Shown: one piece after another, positions 20,193 to 33,628 of the stretch
How positions within the stretch are numbered: the first letter of the stretch is position 1
Layout: each line of letters opens with the position of its first letter
Source: Paraglaciecola hydrolytica
GTDB taxonomy: Bacteria > Pseudomonadota > Gammaproteobacteria > Enterobacterales > Alteromonadaceae
Assembly (NCBI RefSeq): GCF_001565895.1
Contig: NZ_LSNE01000003.1
Coordinates: forward strand, 645,184-709,183
Length of the DNA stretch: 64,000 nucleotides
Direction: 5' to 3'
Made by a program: the position numbers and the translations under genes
Notes under the pieces: model-generated
Told to the model about the DNA's origin: nothing
Seen by the model: only the letters and a program-made list of their open reading frames with translations
The model's database searches: none

Positions 20193-20501
20193 TTCGCAGG
20201 CCAGCATTTTGGATTGCAAGATGAAGTTTTTTTACATTGTTCTAAAAACCAAATTTGCACACGTGGTTAAGCTAAGAGTTTTATTTGTCCCTTAATATTA
20301 CCAGCAGAATGCTAGTTGCCACTTCAACATCTAACCTCATAGTATGCATACCAACCTTCAAGCCCTCACGCAGCAATTTAGTACGTTATTTTTTATATTT
20401 TTATTGTTTTATTAAGCTAAACAAGTCATTTAGCCTACATTCGCGCTTTGACAGCGGGTATACTTACCGCCGTTTTTTATTTTTGATGTTGGCAGAGGAT
20501 A
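20193..20501. other. intergenic region before glyQ
   Basis: About 310 bp without a convincing gene. Close to glyQ there is an imperfect hairpin (GCGGGTA...TTACCGC, about 20455-20472) followed by a T run (20474-20479), just 22 bp before the start codon. This resembles a terminator or attenuator in the glyQ leader. No clear promoter could be assigned. Confidence 0.35.
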
Positions 20502-21410
20502 ATGCAAAAGTTTGACTGTAAGACGTTTCAAGGCCTTATTTTGGCCCTGCAAGATTATTGGGCTAGACAGGGTTGTGTAATCATACAGCCATTGGACATG
20601 GAAGTTGGTGCTGGTACATTTCACCCAATGACTTTTTTGCGTTCTATCGGACCAGAGCCAATTAGTAGCGCTTATGTACAACCTTGCCGTAGGCCAACAG
20701 ATGGACGTTACGGCCAAAACCCAAACCGCTTACAGCATTATTATCAGTTTCAGGTGATGCTAAAGCCGTCCCCAGACAATATCCAAGAGTTGTACTTAAA
20801 ATCTCTTGAAGAGTTGGGTTTCGATCCAACCGTTAATGATATTCGTTTTGTCGAAGATAACTGGGAGTCACCGACCCTTGGTGCTTGGGGGCTTGGCTGG
20901 GAAGTATGGTTAAACGGCATGGAAGTCACGCAGTTTACCTATTTTCAGCAAGTTGGTGGACTTGAGTGTTTTCCTGTTACCGGTGAAATTACTTACGGTT
21001 TAGAGCGACTCGCCATGTACATTCAAGGTGTAGATAGCATCTATGATTTGGTTTGGACTGATGGCCCAAGAGGCTTAGTCACTTACGGCGATATCTTTAT
21101 GCAAAATGAAGTTGAACAATCTGCTTATAACTTCGAACACGCAGATGTTGCTGCAATGTTTGCCAATTTCGATCAATACGAAAGTAATAGCCAAAAATTA
21201 ATAGCTGCAAACTTGCCATTACCCGCCTACGAACAAGTCATGAAAGCATCTCACGTATTTAATTTACTAGATGCACGCCATGCCATATCAGTAACAGAAC
21301 GCCAACGTTATATTTTACGAGTACGCACCCTGTCTAAAGCCTGCGCAGAAACGTACTTTAAAGCGCGAGAAACCCTAGGATTTCCAATGTGTAAAGGGGA
21401 ACAACAATAA
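20502..21410 (+). CDS. glyQ: glycyl-tRNA synthetase alpha subunit
   Basis: GlyQ carries the class II catalytic site of the alpha2-beta2 type glycyl-tRNA synthetase and forms glycyl-adenylate. The 302-residue sequence, from [20 protein letters not shown] through the [17 protein letters not shown] segment to FMQNEVEQS, is typical and full length. The start has an AGAGGA-type ribosome site. Its stop codon overlaps the glyS start by one base (TAATG). Confidence 0.98.
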   Translation: MQKFDCKTFQGLILALQDYWARQGCVIIQPLDMEVGAGTFHPMTFLRSIGPEPISSAYVQPCRRPTDGRYGQNPNRLQHYYQFQVMLKPSPDNIQELYLKSLEELGFDPTVNDIRFVEDNWESPTLGAWGLGWEVWLNGMEVTQFTYFQQVGGLECFPVTGEITYGLERLAMYIQGVDSIYDLVWTDGPRGLVTYGDIFMQNEVEQSAYNFEHADVAAMFANFDQYESNSQKLIAANLPLPAYEQVMKASHVFNLLDARHAISVTERQRYILRVRTLSKACAETYFKARETLGFPMCKGEQQ

Positions 21411-23485
21411 TGAACGTGGAAAATTTACTCATTGAAATTGGAACAGAAGAGCTGCCTCCCAAGTCACTAGCAAAATTAGCAAGCAACTTTGCTCAGAATA
21501 TTGAAAAGGCATTTACAGAAAGTGAGTTTAGCTTTAGTAGTGTAACTTGGTATGCGACACCACGCAGATTAGCGGTATCCGTGCTGCAATTGGCTGAAAT
21601 GCAGAACGACCGAATAGTAGAAGTTCGTGGACCTGCTGTTACAGTAGCCTTTGATGCAAGTGGCAACCCAACGCCAGCGGCAATTGGATGGGCAAAGTCA
21701 AACGGCATTAAAATTAGTAATACCACTAGACTAAAAACCGACAAAGGTGAATGGCTTTATTACAAGGGAACAGAAAAGGGCTTAGCGGTTTCTCAACTCA
21801 TAAGTACAATAGTTGACAAAGCCTTGGCGACACTCCCCATACCAAAACCTATGAAATGGGGCAGTAATACCATTCAGTTCATTCGCCCTATTCATACAGT
21901 CACAATGGTATATGGCAAGAAACTAGTTTCAGGAAAAGTTTTTGGAATTGAATCATCTAGAACAATATTGGCGCATAGATTTATGGGACCAAAAAGTTTT
22001 GTACTTAACTGTGCTGATGATTATCTGCAAGATTTAAAAAATAATTTTGTCATTGCCGATTTTACGCAACGAAAAGAACTGATACGTCAACAAATCCAAG
22101 ATGCTGCTGCTAAAGAGAATGCTGTAGCCGATATGAACGATGAACTGTTAGAAGAAGTTGCGTCATTAGTTGAATGGCCTGTAGCACTTGTAGCAAGCTT
22201 CGATGAGTCATTTTTAGCTGTTCCTAAAGAAGCTTTGATTTATACAATGAAAGGTGACCAAAAGTATTTTCCACTGTTAGATAGTGCTGGAAACTTAAAA
22301 TCTCGCTTCATTTTTATCAGCAATATTGAAAGCAGCAAACCCGAATTAGTTATAAGCGGCAATGAAAAAGTCATCCGCCCTCGCCTCGCCGATGCAGAAT
22401 TTTTCTTTAATACAGACAAAAAACACACTCTTGAGTCTAGGCTAGAAAGTTTAGATACTATTTTGTTTCAAAAACAATTGGGTAGTTTGTTAGATAAAAC
22501 CAAACGTATTGCAAACTTGGCCTCATCAATCGCTCAGTCCCTTGGTGCAGATGCAGAACTTGCACACCGAGCAGGAATGCTAAGTAAGACAGATTTAATG
22601 ACCAATATGGTTATGGAATTCCCTGATGTACAAGGCATTATGGGTATGTACTACGCAACAATTGACGGTGAAAATTCTGAAGTCGCAACCGCTCTAAACG
22701 AGCAATATATGCCACGGTTTTCCGGTGATTCACTGCCTCAGTCGCCAATCAGTATTTCACTAGCAATAGCTGACAAGATTGATACTTTGGTTGGTATCTT
22801 TGGAATTGGACAAGTTCCTAAGGGTGATAAAGATCCTTTCGCGCTAAGACGCGCAGCTATTGGGTTATTGCGGATCATTGTTGACAAAAATTTACCTATT
22901 GATTTAGAAATTGTGGTTGAAGCTTCAATTAGTACTTTTGGTGATAAAGTCCAAATGAGTGGGCTAAAACAAGCCGTTGTAGATTTTGTGCTAGCGAGAT
23001 TTAAAGCCTGGTACCTAGAGCAAGGTATAGAAATTGATGTCATACAAGCCGTGTCTGAAATTAGGCCAACTCGTCCTGCTGATTTCGCTGCTAGGGTACA
23101 AGCGATTACCCTATTTAAGAATAATCCAGCTGCTATAACTCTCGCTGCCGCTAATAAACGCGTTGCGAATATATTGGCTAAAAATCCCGTGAACGACTTT
23201 AACACAATTGACTCGAGATTATTGAAAGAGTCAGCAGAGCAAGACCTAGTTAATGCTTTAGAAGCGACTGAGGCTAAGTTAGAGGGCTTATTGGGCAATG
23301 GAGATTATAATGGCGCACTTGAGAACTTAGCTAAGCTTAGAGGGCCGATAGATGATTTTTTTGAGAATGTTATGGTAATGGCGGATGAACAAGATATTCG
23401 TAATAATCGCCTGCATATTTTATCTCGATTAAGAGCTTTGTTTTTAAGTTGTGGTGATATTTCGCTACTCAGTCAACAAGCTTAG
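21410..23485 (+). CDS. glyS: glycyl-tRNA synthetase beta subunit
   Basis: GlyS binds tRNAGly and is needed for aminoacylation together with GlyQ. The 691-residue protein begins with LLIEIGTEELPPK, which is typical of the family, contains the AKSDGYL-type B-domain features, an HD-like region around residue 380-420, and a C-terminal DALR-type anticodon-binding domain (about 590-690). Length agrees with E. coli (689). Translationally coupled to glyQ. Confidence 0.97.
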   Translation: MNVENLLIEIGTEELPPKSLAKLASNFAQNIEKAFTESEFSFSSVTWYATPRRLAVSVLQLAEMQNDRIVEVRGPAVTVAFDASGNPTPAAIGWAKSNGIKISNTTRLKTDKGEWLYYKGTEKGLAVSQLISTIVDKALATLPIPKPMKWGSNTIQFIRPIHTVTMVYGKKLVSGKVFGIESSRTILAHRFMGPKSFVLNCADDYLQDLKNNFVIADFTQRKELIRQQIQDAAAKENAVADMNDELLEEVASLVEWPVALVASFDESFLAVPKEALIYTMKGDQKYFPLLDSAGNLKSRFIFISNIESSKPELVISGNEKVIRPRLADAEFFFNTDKKHTLESRLESLDTILFQKQLGSLLDKTKRIANLASSIAQSLGADAELAHRAGMLSKTDLMTNMVMEFPDVQGIMGMYYATIDGENSEVATALNEQYMPRFSGDSLPQSPISISLAIADKIDTLVGIFGIGQVPKGDKDPFALRRAAIGLLRIIVDKNLPIDLEIVVEASISTFGDKVQMSGLKQAVVDFVLARFKAWYLEQGIEIDVIQAVSEIRPTRPADFAARVQAITLFKNNPAAITLAAANKRVANILAKNPVNDFNTIDSRLLKESAEQDLVNALEATEAKLEGLLGNGDYNGALENLAKLRGPIDDFFENVMVMADEQDIRNNRLHILSRLRALFLSCGDISLLSQQA

Positions 23486-23503
23486 TCTCAAAGCAGGTGT
23501 TGT

Positions 23504-23950
23504 ATGGATATTAAACGTTTAGTTACTACGATTTTAATTAGTTTCGCAGTTTCAGGCTGTGCCACAAATGTTATCCCGACCTTTAACACTTCTCCAGATT
23601 ACAGCAAGCTGTATTTAAGAGGGGTTTTTAATTGGTGGGAAGCTGACGAAAAATATAGATTAGTGCAGATAGAAGACAATTTGTTTGTTACTCAAATTAG
23701 ATTAACTGCAGATGGTCAACCATATGATTTTAAATTTGCAGATGCTAATTGGTCACCTGAATTAAATTGTGGCTACGCAGATGAATCAGATGATCAGATT
23801 GTTACCGTAAACATGTTTGTTAGAGCTAATTGTGAACGTACAAATGAACATTTTAAGTTTACACCTCAAGAAACTGGTCTTTATCAATTTAGCATTAATT
23901 TTGCCGGTTTTGGCTCACCAAAAGTACTAATAAAACTAGTAACCAATTGA
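23504..23950 (+). CDS. small lipoprotein with a CBM48/pullulanase-like fold
   Basis: This 148-residue protein has a lipoprotein signal with lipobox VSGC (C19). The mature part (LYLRGVFNWWEADEKYRL ... PYDFKFADANWSPELNCG) resembles the early-set, glycogen-binding or pullulanase-associated domains that read as LRGsFNgW...yeFKFAD..W. It may bind a carbohydrate at the cell envelope; I do not recognise a characterised homologue. It starts 18 bp after glyS and is probably co-transcribed with it. A terminator follows. Confidence 0.6.
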   Translation: MDIKRLVTTILISFAVSGCATNVIPTFNTSPDYSKLYLRGVFNWWEADEKYRLVQIEDNLFVTQIRLTADGQPYDFKFADANWSPELNCGYADESDDQIVTVNMFVRANCERTNEHFKFTPQETGLYQFSINFAGFGSPKVLIKLVTN

Positions 23951-23957
23951 TTTAAAA

Positions 23958-23987
23958 CAAAAAAGCCGCTTTATGCGGCTTTTTTTA
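23958..23987. terminator. terminator between the lipoprotein gene and gyrB
   Basis: AAAAGCCGC/GCGGCTTTTTTT with a TTTAT loop. A-tracts before and T-tracts after the stem mean it can serve both the rightward lipoprotein transcript and the leftward dnaA-gyrB transcript. Confidence 0.85.
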
Positions 23988-24009
23988 TGATCACATGAAT
24001 CCTAGACTA

Positions 24010-27526
<3,517 letters not shown>

Positions 27527-27549
27527 AAATCGTAGTTCACTTTGAGAAA

Positions 27550-28653
27550 TTAAAGCCTCATCGGCATTATTACATAAAGAGCTGAGTCATCGGTTGCATT
27601 TTCGATCAATGCACTACTATTTGAATCAGCTAAGGTAATGCGAACATTCTCACAATTTAAACCATTCATCACATCAATTAAGTAAGCTACATTAAAACCA
27701 ATTTCTAGGCTGTCACCGGTATAATCAACATCAACAATCTCTTCAGCTTCTTCTTGTTCGGGGTTGTTTGCGGTAATTTTTAACTCAGCATTAGACAAAT
27801 TAAGTCTCACACCTCTAAATTTTTCATTCGATAAAATGGCAGCACGAGAAAACGCTTGTTTTAATACATCTTTACTTGTTTCAATTATTTTATCACCGTC
27901 CTTGGGTAAAACTCGGCGATAGTCAGGAAACCGTCCATCAACCAATTTACTCGTAAAGATAAAATCAGTTGAAAAAATTCTGATGTGATTAGAACCCACC
28001 TGTACTTTAACTCGTTTGTCACTGTCTTCTATTAAACGAGAAATTTCCAATACCCCTTTTCTTGGGATAATGACCTGTCTATTTTGTAAGGGTGAGCTAG
28101 TGTACTCCATACGACAAAGCGCCAATCTATGACCATCAGTAGCTACAGTTCGAATTGTAGTTCCTTCCGTTTCAAGTGACATGCCATTTAAGTAATAGCG
28201 CACATCCTGCTGAGCCATACAAAAGTGTGTGCTTTCGATCAAACGTTTCAGTGAGCTTTGAGAAATTTCGAATTCTAACTCGCCCTGCCAATCTTCTAAA
28301 TTAGGATAGTCAGCAGCAGATAAGGTAGAAAGGCTATATTTACTCCTACCCGACCTAATAAGTGCTTTATTGGATTCAACCTCAAACTCTATAGTACTTC
28401 CATCAGCCAATCCTTTGCATATATCTACCAGCTTTTTAGCTGGCACAGTAATTTCACCTTCAGTGAAGTCACCTGTCAAAGTAACATTAGAAATCAACTC
28501 CACCTCTAAATCTGTGCCTGTTAACCAAAGTGAGTTATCACTAACTTTAATTAATATATTGGCCAAAATAGGTAAAGTATGACGACGCTCTACAGCGCCG
28601 GAAACTAATTGGAGAGGTTGTAGAAAATTTTCCCTGCTGATACTAAATTTCAT
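27550..28653 (-). CDS. dnaN: DNA polymerase III beta sliding clamp
   Basis: DnaN forms the ring-shaped dimer that tethers polymerases to DNA. The 367-residue protein begins MKFSISRENFLQPLQLVSG and ends YVIMPMRL, both typical; the three similar domains of about 120 residues each are present, and length equals the E. coli protein (366) within one residue. It lies 18 bp after dnaA. Confidence 0.98.
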   Translation of the reverse strand: MKFSISRENFLQPLQLVSGAVERRHTLPILANILIKVSDNSLWLTGTDLEVELISNVTLTGDFTEGEITVPAKKLVDICKGLADGSTIEFEVESNKALIRSGRSKYSLSTLSAADYPNLEDWQGELEFEISQSSLKRLIESTHFCMAQQDVRYYLNGMSLETEGTTIRTVATDGHRLALCRMEYTSSPLQNRQVIIPRKGVLEISRLIEDSDKRVKVQVGSNHIRIFSTDFIFTSKLVDGRFPDYRRVLPKDGDKIIETSKDVLKQAFSRAAILSNEKFRGVRLNLSNAELKITANNPEQEEAEEIVDVDYTGDSLEIGFNVAYLIDVMNGLNCENVRITLADSNSSALIENATDDSALYVIMPMRL

Positions 28654-28671
28654 CTTTTTACTCGTGAATTT

Positions 28672-30057
28672 TTATGAAGATAGTGTTCGAATAAGATTCT
28701 GATAGTCTTCTTTTATATCATGACTTTCTTCTCGTAGCTGCACTATTTTTCTACATGCATGCAGCACCGTAGTATGATCTCGACCACCAAAAGCATCGCC
28801 AATTTCAGGCAGACTATGGTTAGTTAATTCTTTAGATAAAGCCATCGCCATTTGTCTAGGTCTTGCAACGCTTCTGTTACGCCTTTTAGACAAAATGTCA
28901 GCCATTTTAATTTTATAGTACTCAGCAACTGTTTTTTGGATATTATCGATTGTGACAAGCTTTTCTTGTAGGGCCAACAAATCACGCAATGCTTCTCTAA
29001 CAAAATCTATGGTTATAGGTCGGCCAGTAAAGTTAGCGTTAGCAATTACCCTATTTAGCGCACCTTCAAGTTCACGAACATTTGAACGCAGCCTTTTAGC
29101 AATAAAAAATGCAACTTCGTCAGGTAAAAATATCTTATTTTCTACCGCCTTACGTTTAAGAATTGCAACTCGTGTTTCTAATTCAGGAGGCTCAATCGCA
29201 ATTGTTAAACCCCATCCAAAACGAGACTTAAGCCTATCTTCTACCCCAACAATTTCTTTAGGGTATCTATCTGACGTTAGAATGATCTGCTGGTTGCCCT
29301 CAAGTAAGGCATTAAATGTATGAAAAAACTCTTCTTGCGAACGCTCTTTATTAGCAAAAAATTGAATATCATCGATAAGCAAGGCATCTACTGATCTGTA
29401 ATAACGTTTAAATTCTTCAATCGCATTATTTTGTAGTGCTTTTACCATATCCTGAACAAAACGTTCTGAATGCATATATACGACAGTAGCATTTTTCTTC
29501 TTATCAATAATTCCGTTACCAACAGCATGTAATAAATGGGTTTTACCTAAGCCCGTGCCACCATATATAAATAAAGGATTATAAGCACCACCAGGATTAT
29601 CAGCCACCTGTTGGGCAGCAGCTCTGGCTAACTGGTTGGATTTACCTTCTACGAAATTATCAAACTTGTAAGTCAAATTAACATTACTTTTATGAATATT
29701 AGCGTGGGAAGATTGGTTATCACTTTCAGTATTATGGACATGAGCTGTTTTACTGTCGCCTCTTCCACTCATTTCATTTCTATTTATTGTACCAACCGTT
29801 GGTTTTACAAAATTAAGATCTGACTTTTTAACCTCAAAACGTAATTGTGGTGCATCGTTACCACACAGTTCAGTGAATAAAGAGGTTATCTGTGAAAAAT
29901 ACTTATCCCTCACCCAATCAAGTACAAATCTATTGGGCGCAAAAAGTGTCAAATGAGAATCACTTTGAACGGCTTGGAGTGGTCTTATCCACATACTAAA
30001 CTGTTGGATTGGTAAATCTTGCTGCAGCCTTTCAAGGCATTGATTCCAAAGAGACAT
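28672..30057 (-). CDS. dnaA: chromosomal replication initiator DnaA
   Basis: DnaA binds DnaA boxes in oriC, opens the duplex and recruits the helicase. The 461-residue protein has domain I (about 1-85), a variable linker rich in polar residues (about 86-128), the AAA+ domain with Walker [10 protein letters not shown] and Walker [10 protein letters not shown], and the C-terminal helix-turn-helix with the signature [15 protein letters not shown]. It is the first gene of the operon. oriC lies about 8 kb away, beside mnmG, as in E. coli. Confidence 0.98.
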   Translation of the reverse strand: MSLWNQCLERLQQDLPIQQFSMWIRPLQAVQSDSHLTLFAPNRFVLDWVRDKYFSQITSLFTELCGNDAPQLRFEVKKSDLNFVKPTVGTINRNEMSGRGDSKTAHVHNTESDNQSSHANIHKSNVNLTYKFDNFVEGKSNQLARAAAQQVADNPGGAYNPLFIYGGTGLGKTHLLHAVGNGIIDKKKNATVVYMHSERFVQDMVKALQNNAIEEFKRYYRSVDALLIDDIQFFANKERSQEEFFHTFNALLEGNQQIILTSDRYPKEIVGVEDRLKSRFGWGLTIAIEPPELETRVAILKRKAVENKIFLPDEVAFFIAKRLRSNVRELEGALNRVIANANFTGRPITIDFVREALRDLLALQEKLVTIDNIQKTVAEYYKIKMADILSKRRNRSVARPRQMAMALSKELTNHSLPEIGDAFGGRDHTTVLHACRKIVQLREESHDIKEDYQNLIRTLSS

Positions 30058-30384
30058 GAAAAAAACAACTCCAGCCCATTAAAATTAGAGCTAATTATAA
30101 AAATACGAAGAAAATTACTAGAAACAATAAAAACTCACACTGGTCATTTTATAAACAAACATATTTCAAATGACTAAACAATTGTGGATTATCTCGCTAA
30201 TCACCTACTTAGCGCAATAAAGATCTCCAATTAAATAGTAATATCAAAAACAAGCTATATATCCTTATGTTTTATAAAGAATATTTGGCATTTAAATTGA
30301 TCTTATAAATAACCTTTTTGTAGATTAAAATAACGGCAAAACTATTAAGAGTTGAGCAGATATTAAGAACTGAAAATAACTTAC

Positions 30385-30393
30385 TGTGGATAA
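30385..30393 (-). promoter_or_regulatory. DnaA box in the dnaA-rpmH region
   Basis: TGTGGATAA is the exact reverse complement of TTATCCACA. It lies 327 bp upstream of dnaA and is suited to autoregulation of dnaA or control of rpmH, as described for E. coli dnaA. Confidence 0.6.
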
Positions 30394-30481
30394 AATCAAG
30401 CTATTTTGATATTTTTGAACACAAATACACCAACTTCATCAATAACCCCGCTTTATTTGAAATAAAAACCTATTAGATAGA

Positions 30482-30510
30482 TTGACAAAGCTATAAGTGA
30501 TCTCTATTAT
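30482..30510 (+). promoter_or_regulatory. rpmH: rpmH promoter
   Basis: A perfect TTGACA (30482-30487), 17-bp spacer and TATTAT (30505-30510) predict a strong sigma-70 start near 30517, about 60 bp before the rpmH ATG. Confidence 0.8.
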
Positions 30511-30575
30511 TCAGCGTCATTTTTGAGCGCATCCTTGCTCAAATTGACATTAACCTTATGTAGCAGGACTAGGCC

Positions 30576-30710
30576 ATGAAAAGAACTTTTCAACCAAGCA
30601 ACTTAAAGCGTAAGCGTTCACACGGTTTTCGTGCCCGTATGGCGACTAAAAATGGCCGCAAGGTTATAGCAAATCGCCGTGCTAAAGGCCGTGCTCGTTT
30701 ATCAGCTTAA
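30576..30710 (+). CDS. rpmH: 50S ribosomal protein L34
   Basis: This 44-residue protein, [18 protein letters not shown]...RLSA, is the standard L34 and is strongly basic. It is placed in the 50S subunit. Followed 14 bp later by rnpA, the usual arrangement. The ATG has an upstream AGGACTAGG-type ribosome site. Confidence 0.98.
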   Translation: MKRTFQPSNLKRKRSHGFRARMATKNGRKVIANRRAKGRARLSA

Positions 30711-30724
30711 TTTAATTATCCAAG

Positions 30725-31078
30725 GTGGGTGAAAATCACTTTTCACGGGAGCTAAGATTACTTACTCCCACCCACTTTGAATATGTTTTCAGTAATGCAA
30801 TTCCCTCTGTTTCACCTCAATTAACTTTATTAGCTCGTAAAAACGATAAGCTTGCTCCTCGTTTAGGTATCACTATTTCTAAAAAGCGAGTTAAACGAGC
30901 CCATGACAGGAATAGATTAAAACGTATTATTCGTGAGAGCTTCAGACTTCAGAGACAAGTCTTACCAAATGTTGATATAGTGGTGGTTGGTAAAAGCGGG
31001 CTAGACAAACTGTCTAATCAGGAACTTTTTTCATTACTGAATAAATTATGGAAAAAATTGTCACAGCGTTGCGCTTAG
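30725..31078 (+). CDS. rnpA: ribonuclease P protein component
   Basis: RnpA is the basic protein subunit of RNase P, which trims the 5' ends of tRNAs. The 117-residue protein starts at GTG and contains the conserved RNR-type motif [16 protein letters not shown] (about 58-73). Its 3' end overlaps yidD by 31 bp, a feature seen widely in this cluster. Confidence 0.95.
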   Translation: MGENHFSRELRLLTPTHFEYVFSNAIPSVSPQLTLLARKNDKLAPRLGITISKKRVKRAHDRNRLKRIIRESFRLQRQVLPNVDIVVVGKSGLDKLSNQELFSLLNKLWKKLSQRCA

Positions 31079-31302
31079 TCCCAATCGGGCTAATAAAAAT
31101 TTACCAAAAGGTAATTTCGCCTATGCTTGGCCCTCACTGCCGTTTTCACCCCAGTTGTTCACAATATGCCGTAGAGGCTTTGCAAGAACATGGTGTAATA
31201 GTTGGTAGTAGCTTAAGTGTTAAACGCATTTTAAAATGCCACCCTTTTAATGATGGTGGTGTTGATCATGTGCCAAAAAAGAAAAAGAATAGTGATAAAT
31301 GA
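31048..31302 (+). CDS. yidD: membrane protein insertion efficiency factor YidD
   Basis: YidD is a small protein that aids YidC-dependent membrane insertion. The 84-residue sequence has the diagnostic [11 protein letters not shown] motif (about 32-42) and an amphipathic N terminus, with a lysine-rich C terminus. It starts inside rnpA and precedes yidC by about 100 bp. Confidence 0.95.
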   Translation: MEKIVTALRLVPIGLIKIYQKVISPMLGPHCRFHPSCSQYAVEALQEHGVIVGSSLSVKRILKCHPFNDGGVDHVPKKKKNSDK

Positions 31303-31404
31303 AAAACTGCCCTTATTTAAAGGAAGTACAATTTCAAACAGAATTCGCCGTGGTTTGTTTTTAAAAAGTCACACACATCAATGAGTAGTTAATTAGAGTA
31401 CTTT

Positions 31405-33045
31405 ATGGAATCCCAACGCAGCTTTTTGTTAATTGGCCTAGCAATGGTCAGCTTTCTATTGTGGCAACAGTGGCAAATAGATTATGGCCCAAAACCAATA
31501 GAACAAACTCCCTCCTCCCTAGCACAATCAGCTTTAACTGACGGTTCAGAAGCATCTAGCGATGCACCGCAAATAATTAATCCTGAAATTAGCGGCTTTA
31601 ATGCTCCAACTAACGCTAACAGCAAAATTATATCGGTTGTAACTGATACACTAATTCTCAGTATTGATACTAGAGGCGGTGACATCGTGTCCGCCAATTT
31701 AGCGGATTTTCCCTTAACTCAGGGCTCTTCAGAAACATATAGCCTGCTAAGACCTAGTGGTGAGCATCTATTTATTGCTCAAAGTGGTCTAGTAGGGCGT
31801 GACGGTATAGACAGCAAAAGTCGTGCAATCTACTCAGCTGAAAAAGAAAATTATGTGCTTGAAGGCGAAACCCTTTCGGTACCTCTCACTTACACCAACG
31901 AAGATGGCCTAACAGTAACTAAAAACTTTACTTTTACCCGCGATAGTCATCAAGTCGACGTGAGTTTTGTTATTACTAACAACAGCAGCAACGTTAAACA
32001 ACTTCAGCAATTTGGTCAGTTGAAACAAAGCATGGTTGAAAACGGCGGCAGTATGTTTATGCCGACCTATCGTGGCGCAGCGTATTCCACTGAAGAAGAA
32101 CGCTACGAAAAATACTCCTATGATGATATTAGCGACAAAAACCTGAATAAAACCACTAAAGCTGGCTGGGCCGCGATGATTGAACACTATTTTGTGTCAG
32201 CTTGGGTACCACCACAAGATCAAACCAATACGCTATTTAGCGCCGTTCGCCAAAATACCAATGCGCTTATTGGATTCACCGGTCAGGCGACGGTTATCCA
32301 GCCAGGTGAAACCACACAAATTAGCAGTATTTTATACTTGGGTCCCAAAGACCAAGATACCTTAGAAAAGATCGCTCGAGGCCTCGACTTAACTGTCGAT
32401 TACGGTTTTTTATGGATGATTTCTAAATATCTGTTTTGGTTATTACAGATTATTCATAGCGTAGTAGGCAACTGGGGTTATGCCATCGTAATTATCACTA
32501 TCATTGTTAAAGGCAGTATGTATTGGTTAACTAAAAAACAATACGAATCCATGGCCAAGATGCGCGCTTTAAAACCCAAAATGGATGCATTAAAAGAGCG
32601 ATATGGCGATGATAGACAAAAAATGCAGCAAGGCATGATGGAGCTGTATAAAAAAGACAAAGTTAACCCTATGGGTGGTTGTTTGCCTTTACTGTTCCAG
32701 ATGCCAATATTCCTCGCTTTATACTGGGTATTACTGGAAAGCGTAGAATTAAGACATGCTGATTTCATATTCTGGATCACTGATTTAAGTGCCAAAGACC
32801 CTTTCTTCGTATTACCCATTTTAACCGGCGTTACGATGTACTTATTGCAGAAATTGCAACCTATGACCATGACTGACCCGATGCAGCAAAAAATCATGCA
32901 ATTTATGCCTGTAGCAATGAGTTTGTTCTTCTTTATTTTCCCAGCGGGCTTAGTATTGTATTGGTTAATAAGTAACATTATTACTCTTGTTCAAGCAAAA
33001 TTCATTTACGCTTCAATGGAAAAACGCGGTTTACAAACCAAGTAA
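31405..33045 (+). CDS. yidC: membrane protein insertase YidC
   Basis: YidC inserts and folds inner-membrane proteins, including Fo subunits a and c of ATP synthase. The 546-residue protein has an N-terminal membrane anchor (about 5-22), a large periplasmic beta domain (about 55-330) and five C-terminal helices (about 345-540) including the NPMGGCLPLLFQMPIF segment. Full length for gammaproteobacteria. It ends with its own strong terminator. Confidence 0.97.
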   Translation: MESQRSFLLIGLAMVSFLLWQQWQIDYGPKPIEQTPSSLAQSALTDGSEASSDAPQIINPEISGFNAPTNANSKIISVVTDTLILSIDTRGGDIVSANLADFPLTQGSSETYSLLRPSGEHLFIAQSGLVGRDGIDSKSRAIYSAEKENYVLEGETLSVPLTYTNEDGLTVTKNFTFTRDSHQVDVSFVITNNSSNVKQLQQFGQLKQSMVENGGSMFMPTYRGAAYSTEEERYEKYSYDDISDKNLNKTTKAGWAAMIEHYFVSAWVPPQDQTNTLFSAVRQNTNALIGFTGQATVIQPGETTQISSILYLGPKDQDTLEKIARGLDLTVDYGFLWMISKYLFWLLQIIHSVVGNWGYAIVIITIIVKGSMYWLTKKQYESMAKMRALKPKMDALKERYGDDRQKMQQGMMELYKKDKVNPMGGCLPLLFQMPIFLALYWVLLESVELRHADFIFWITDLSAKDPFFVLPILTGVTMYLLQKLQPMTMTDPMQQKIMQFMPVAMSLFFFIFPAGLVLYWLISNIITLVQAKFIYASMEKRGLQTK

Positions 33046-33062
33046 TTATTCCAATCCTAATA

Positions 33063-33109
33063 GAGCCCGTTGTATATCTAGAATTAAGATATAAAACGGG
33101 CTTTTTTTT
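33063..33109 (+). terminator. terminator of yidC
   Basis: A long stem, AGCCCGTT...TATATCT paired with AGATATA...AACGGGCT, followed by eight Ts. It separates the rpmH-yidC unit from yajQ. Confidence 0.88.
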
Positions 33110-33145
33110 GCTTACAATGACCACTTTCAACCAAGAGGATTAGGC

Positions 33146-33628
33146 ATGCCATCTTTTGATATAGTTTCCGAAATTGATCTCGTCGAACTGAGAAATGCTG
33201 TTGAAAATTCCAACAGAGAAATAACTACCCGTTTTGATTTTAGAGGCGTTGAAGCAAGCTTTGAACTCAAGGAAAGCATAGTCACTATGGTGGCCGACAA
33301 TGACTTTCAACTTCGTCAAATGCTGGATATTTTGCGTGGCAATTGTGTAAAACGCGGCGTTGACACTGCTGCTTTTGAAGCGAAAGATGTACAACACATT
33401 GGCAAAATCTACAAACAAGCCATCGAATTTAAACAAGGTATTGAACAAGCCACCTCTAAAAAAATTATTAAACTTATCAAAGAAGCCAAAATTAAAGTGC
33501 AGGCTTCTATTCAAGGTGAACAAGTTAGAGTGACTGGCAAAAAACGCGATGATCTTCAGCAAGTAATGGCCTTAGCCAAAAGTGCAGAGCTTGATCAACC
33601 CGTGCAATTCACCAATTTCAGAGATTAA
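33146..33628 (+). CDS. yajQ: YajQ family nucleotide-binding protein
   Basis: This 160-residue protein belongs to the YajQ/UPF0234 family, with two ferredoxin-like folds; members bind RNA, GTP or cyclic di-GMP, and a Xanthomonas homologue acts as a c-di-GMP effector. The start [11 protein letters not shown] and the TTRFDFRG motif are clear. It lies between yidC and mnmE, which are adjacent in E. coli; a TACAAT -10-like element is just downstream of the yidC terminator. 8 bp separate it from mnmE. Confidence 0.94.
   Translation: MPSFDIVSEIDLVELRNAVENSNREITTRFDFRGVEASFELKESIVTMVADNDFQLRQMLDILRGNCVKRGVDTAAFEAKDVQHIGKIYKQAIEFKQGIEQATSKKIIKLIKEAKIKVQASIQGEQVRVTGKKRDDLQQVMALAKSAELDQPVQFTNFRD

Larger units (their letters stand above)
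30058..30575. other. dnaA-rpmH divergent control region
   Basis: About 520 bp, A/T-rich, between the divergent starts of dnaA and rpmH. It holds an exact DnaA box TGTGGATAA (30385-30393), a one-mismatch box TGTGGATTA (30183-30191), and a strong rpmH promoter. The GATC density is low, unlike the oriC next to mnmG, so I read it as the autoregulated dnaA promoter region and not the main origin. Confidence 0.65.

Noticed and set aside
20285-20515. Reading frame overlapping the glyQ start
   Set aside because: It has no family resemblance, lies in the leader region and overlaps the well-supported glyQ start.
22738-23298. 186-codon reading frame on the strand opposite glyS
   Set aside because: It is antisense to the conserved glyS and its composition mirrors glyS codon use; no homology is visible.
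30058-30575. dnaA-rpmH region as the main replication origin
   Set aside because: It has an exact DnaA box but few GATC sites and no clear unwinding element; the mnmG-side region is far stronger.
32478-32978. 166-codon reading frame antisense to yidC
   Set aside because: It lies wholly within the conserved membrane helices of yidC; its hydrophobic residues are a mirror effect.
33140-33562. 140-codon reading frame antisense to yajQ
   Set aside because: It overlaps yajQ completely and no independent signal or family match is present.
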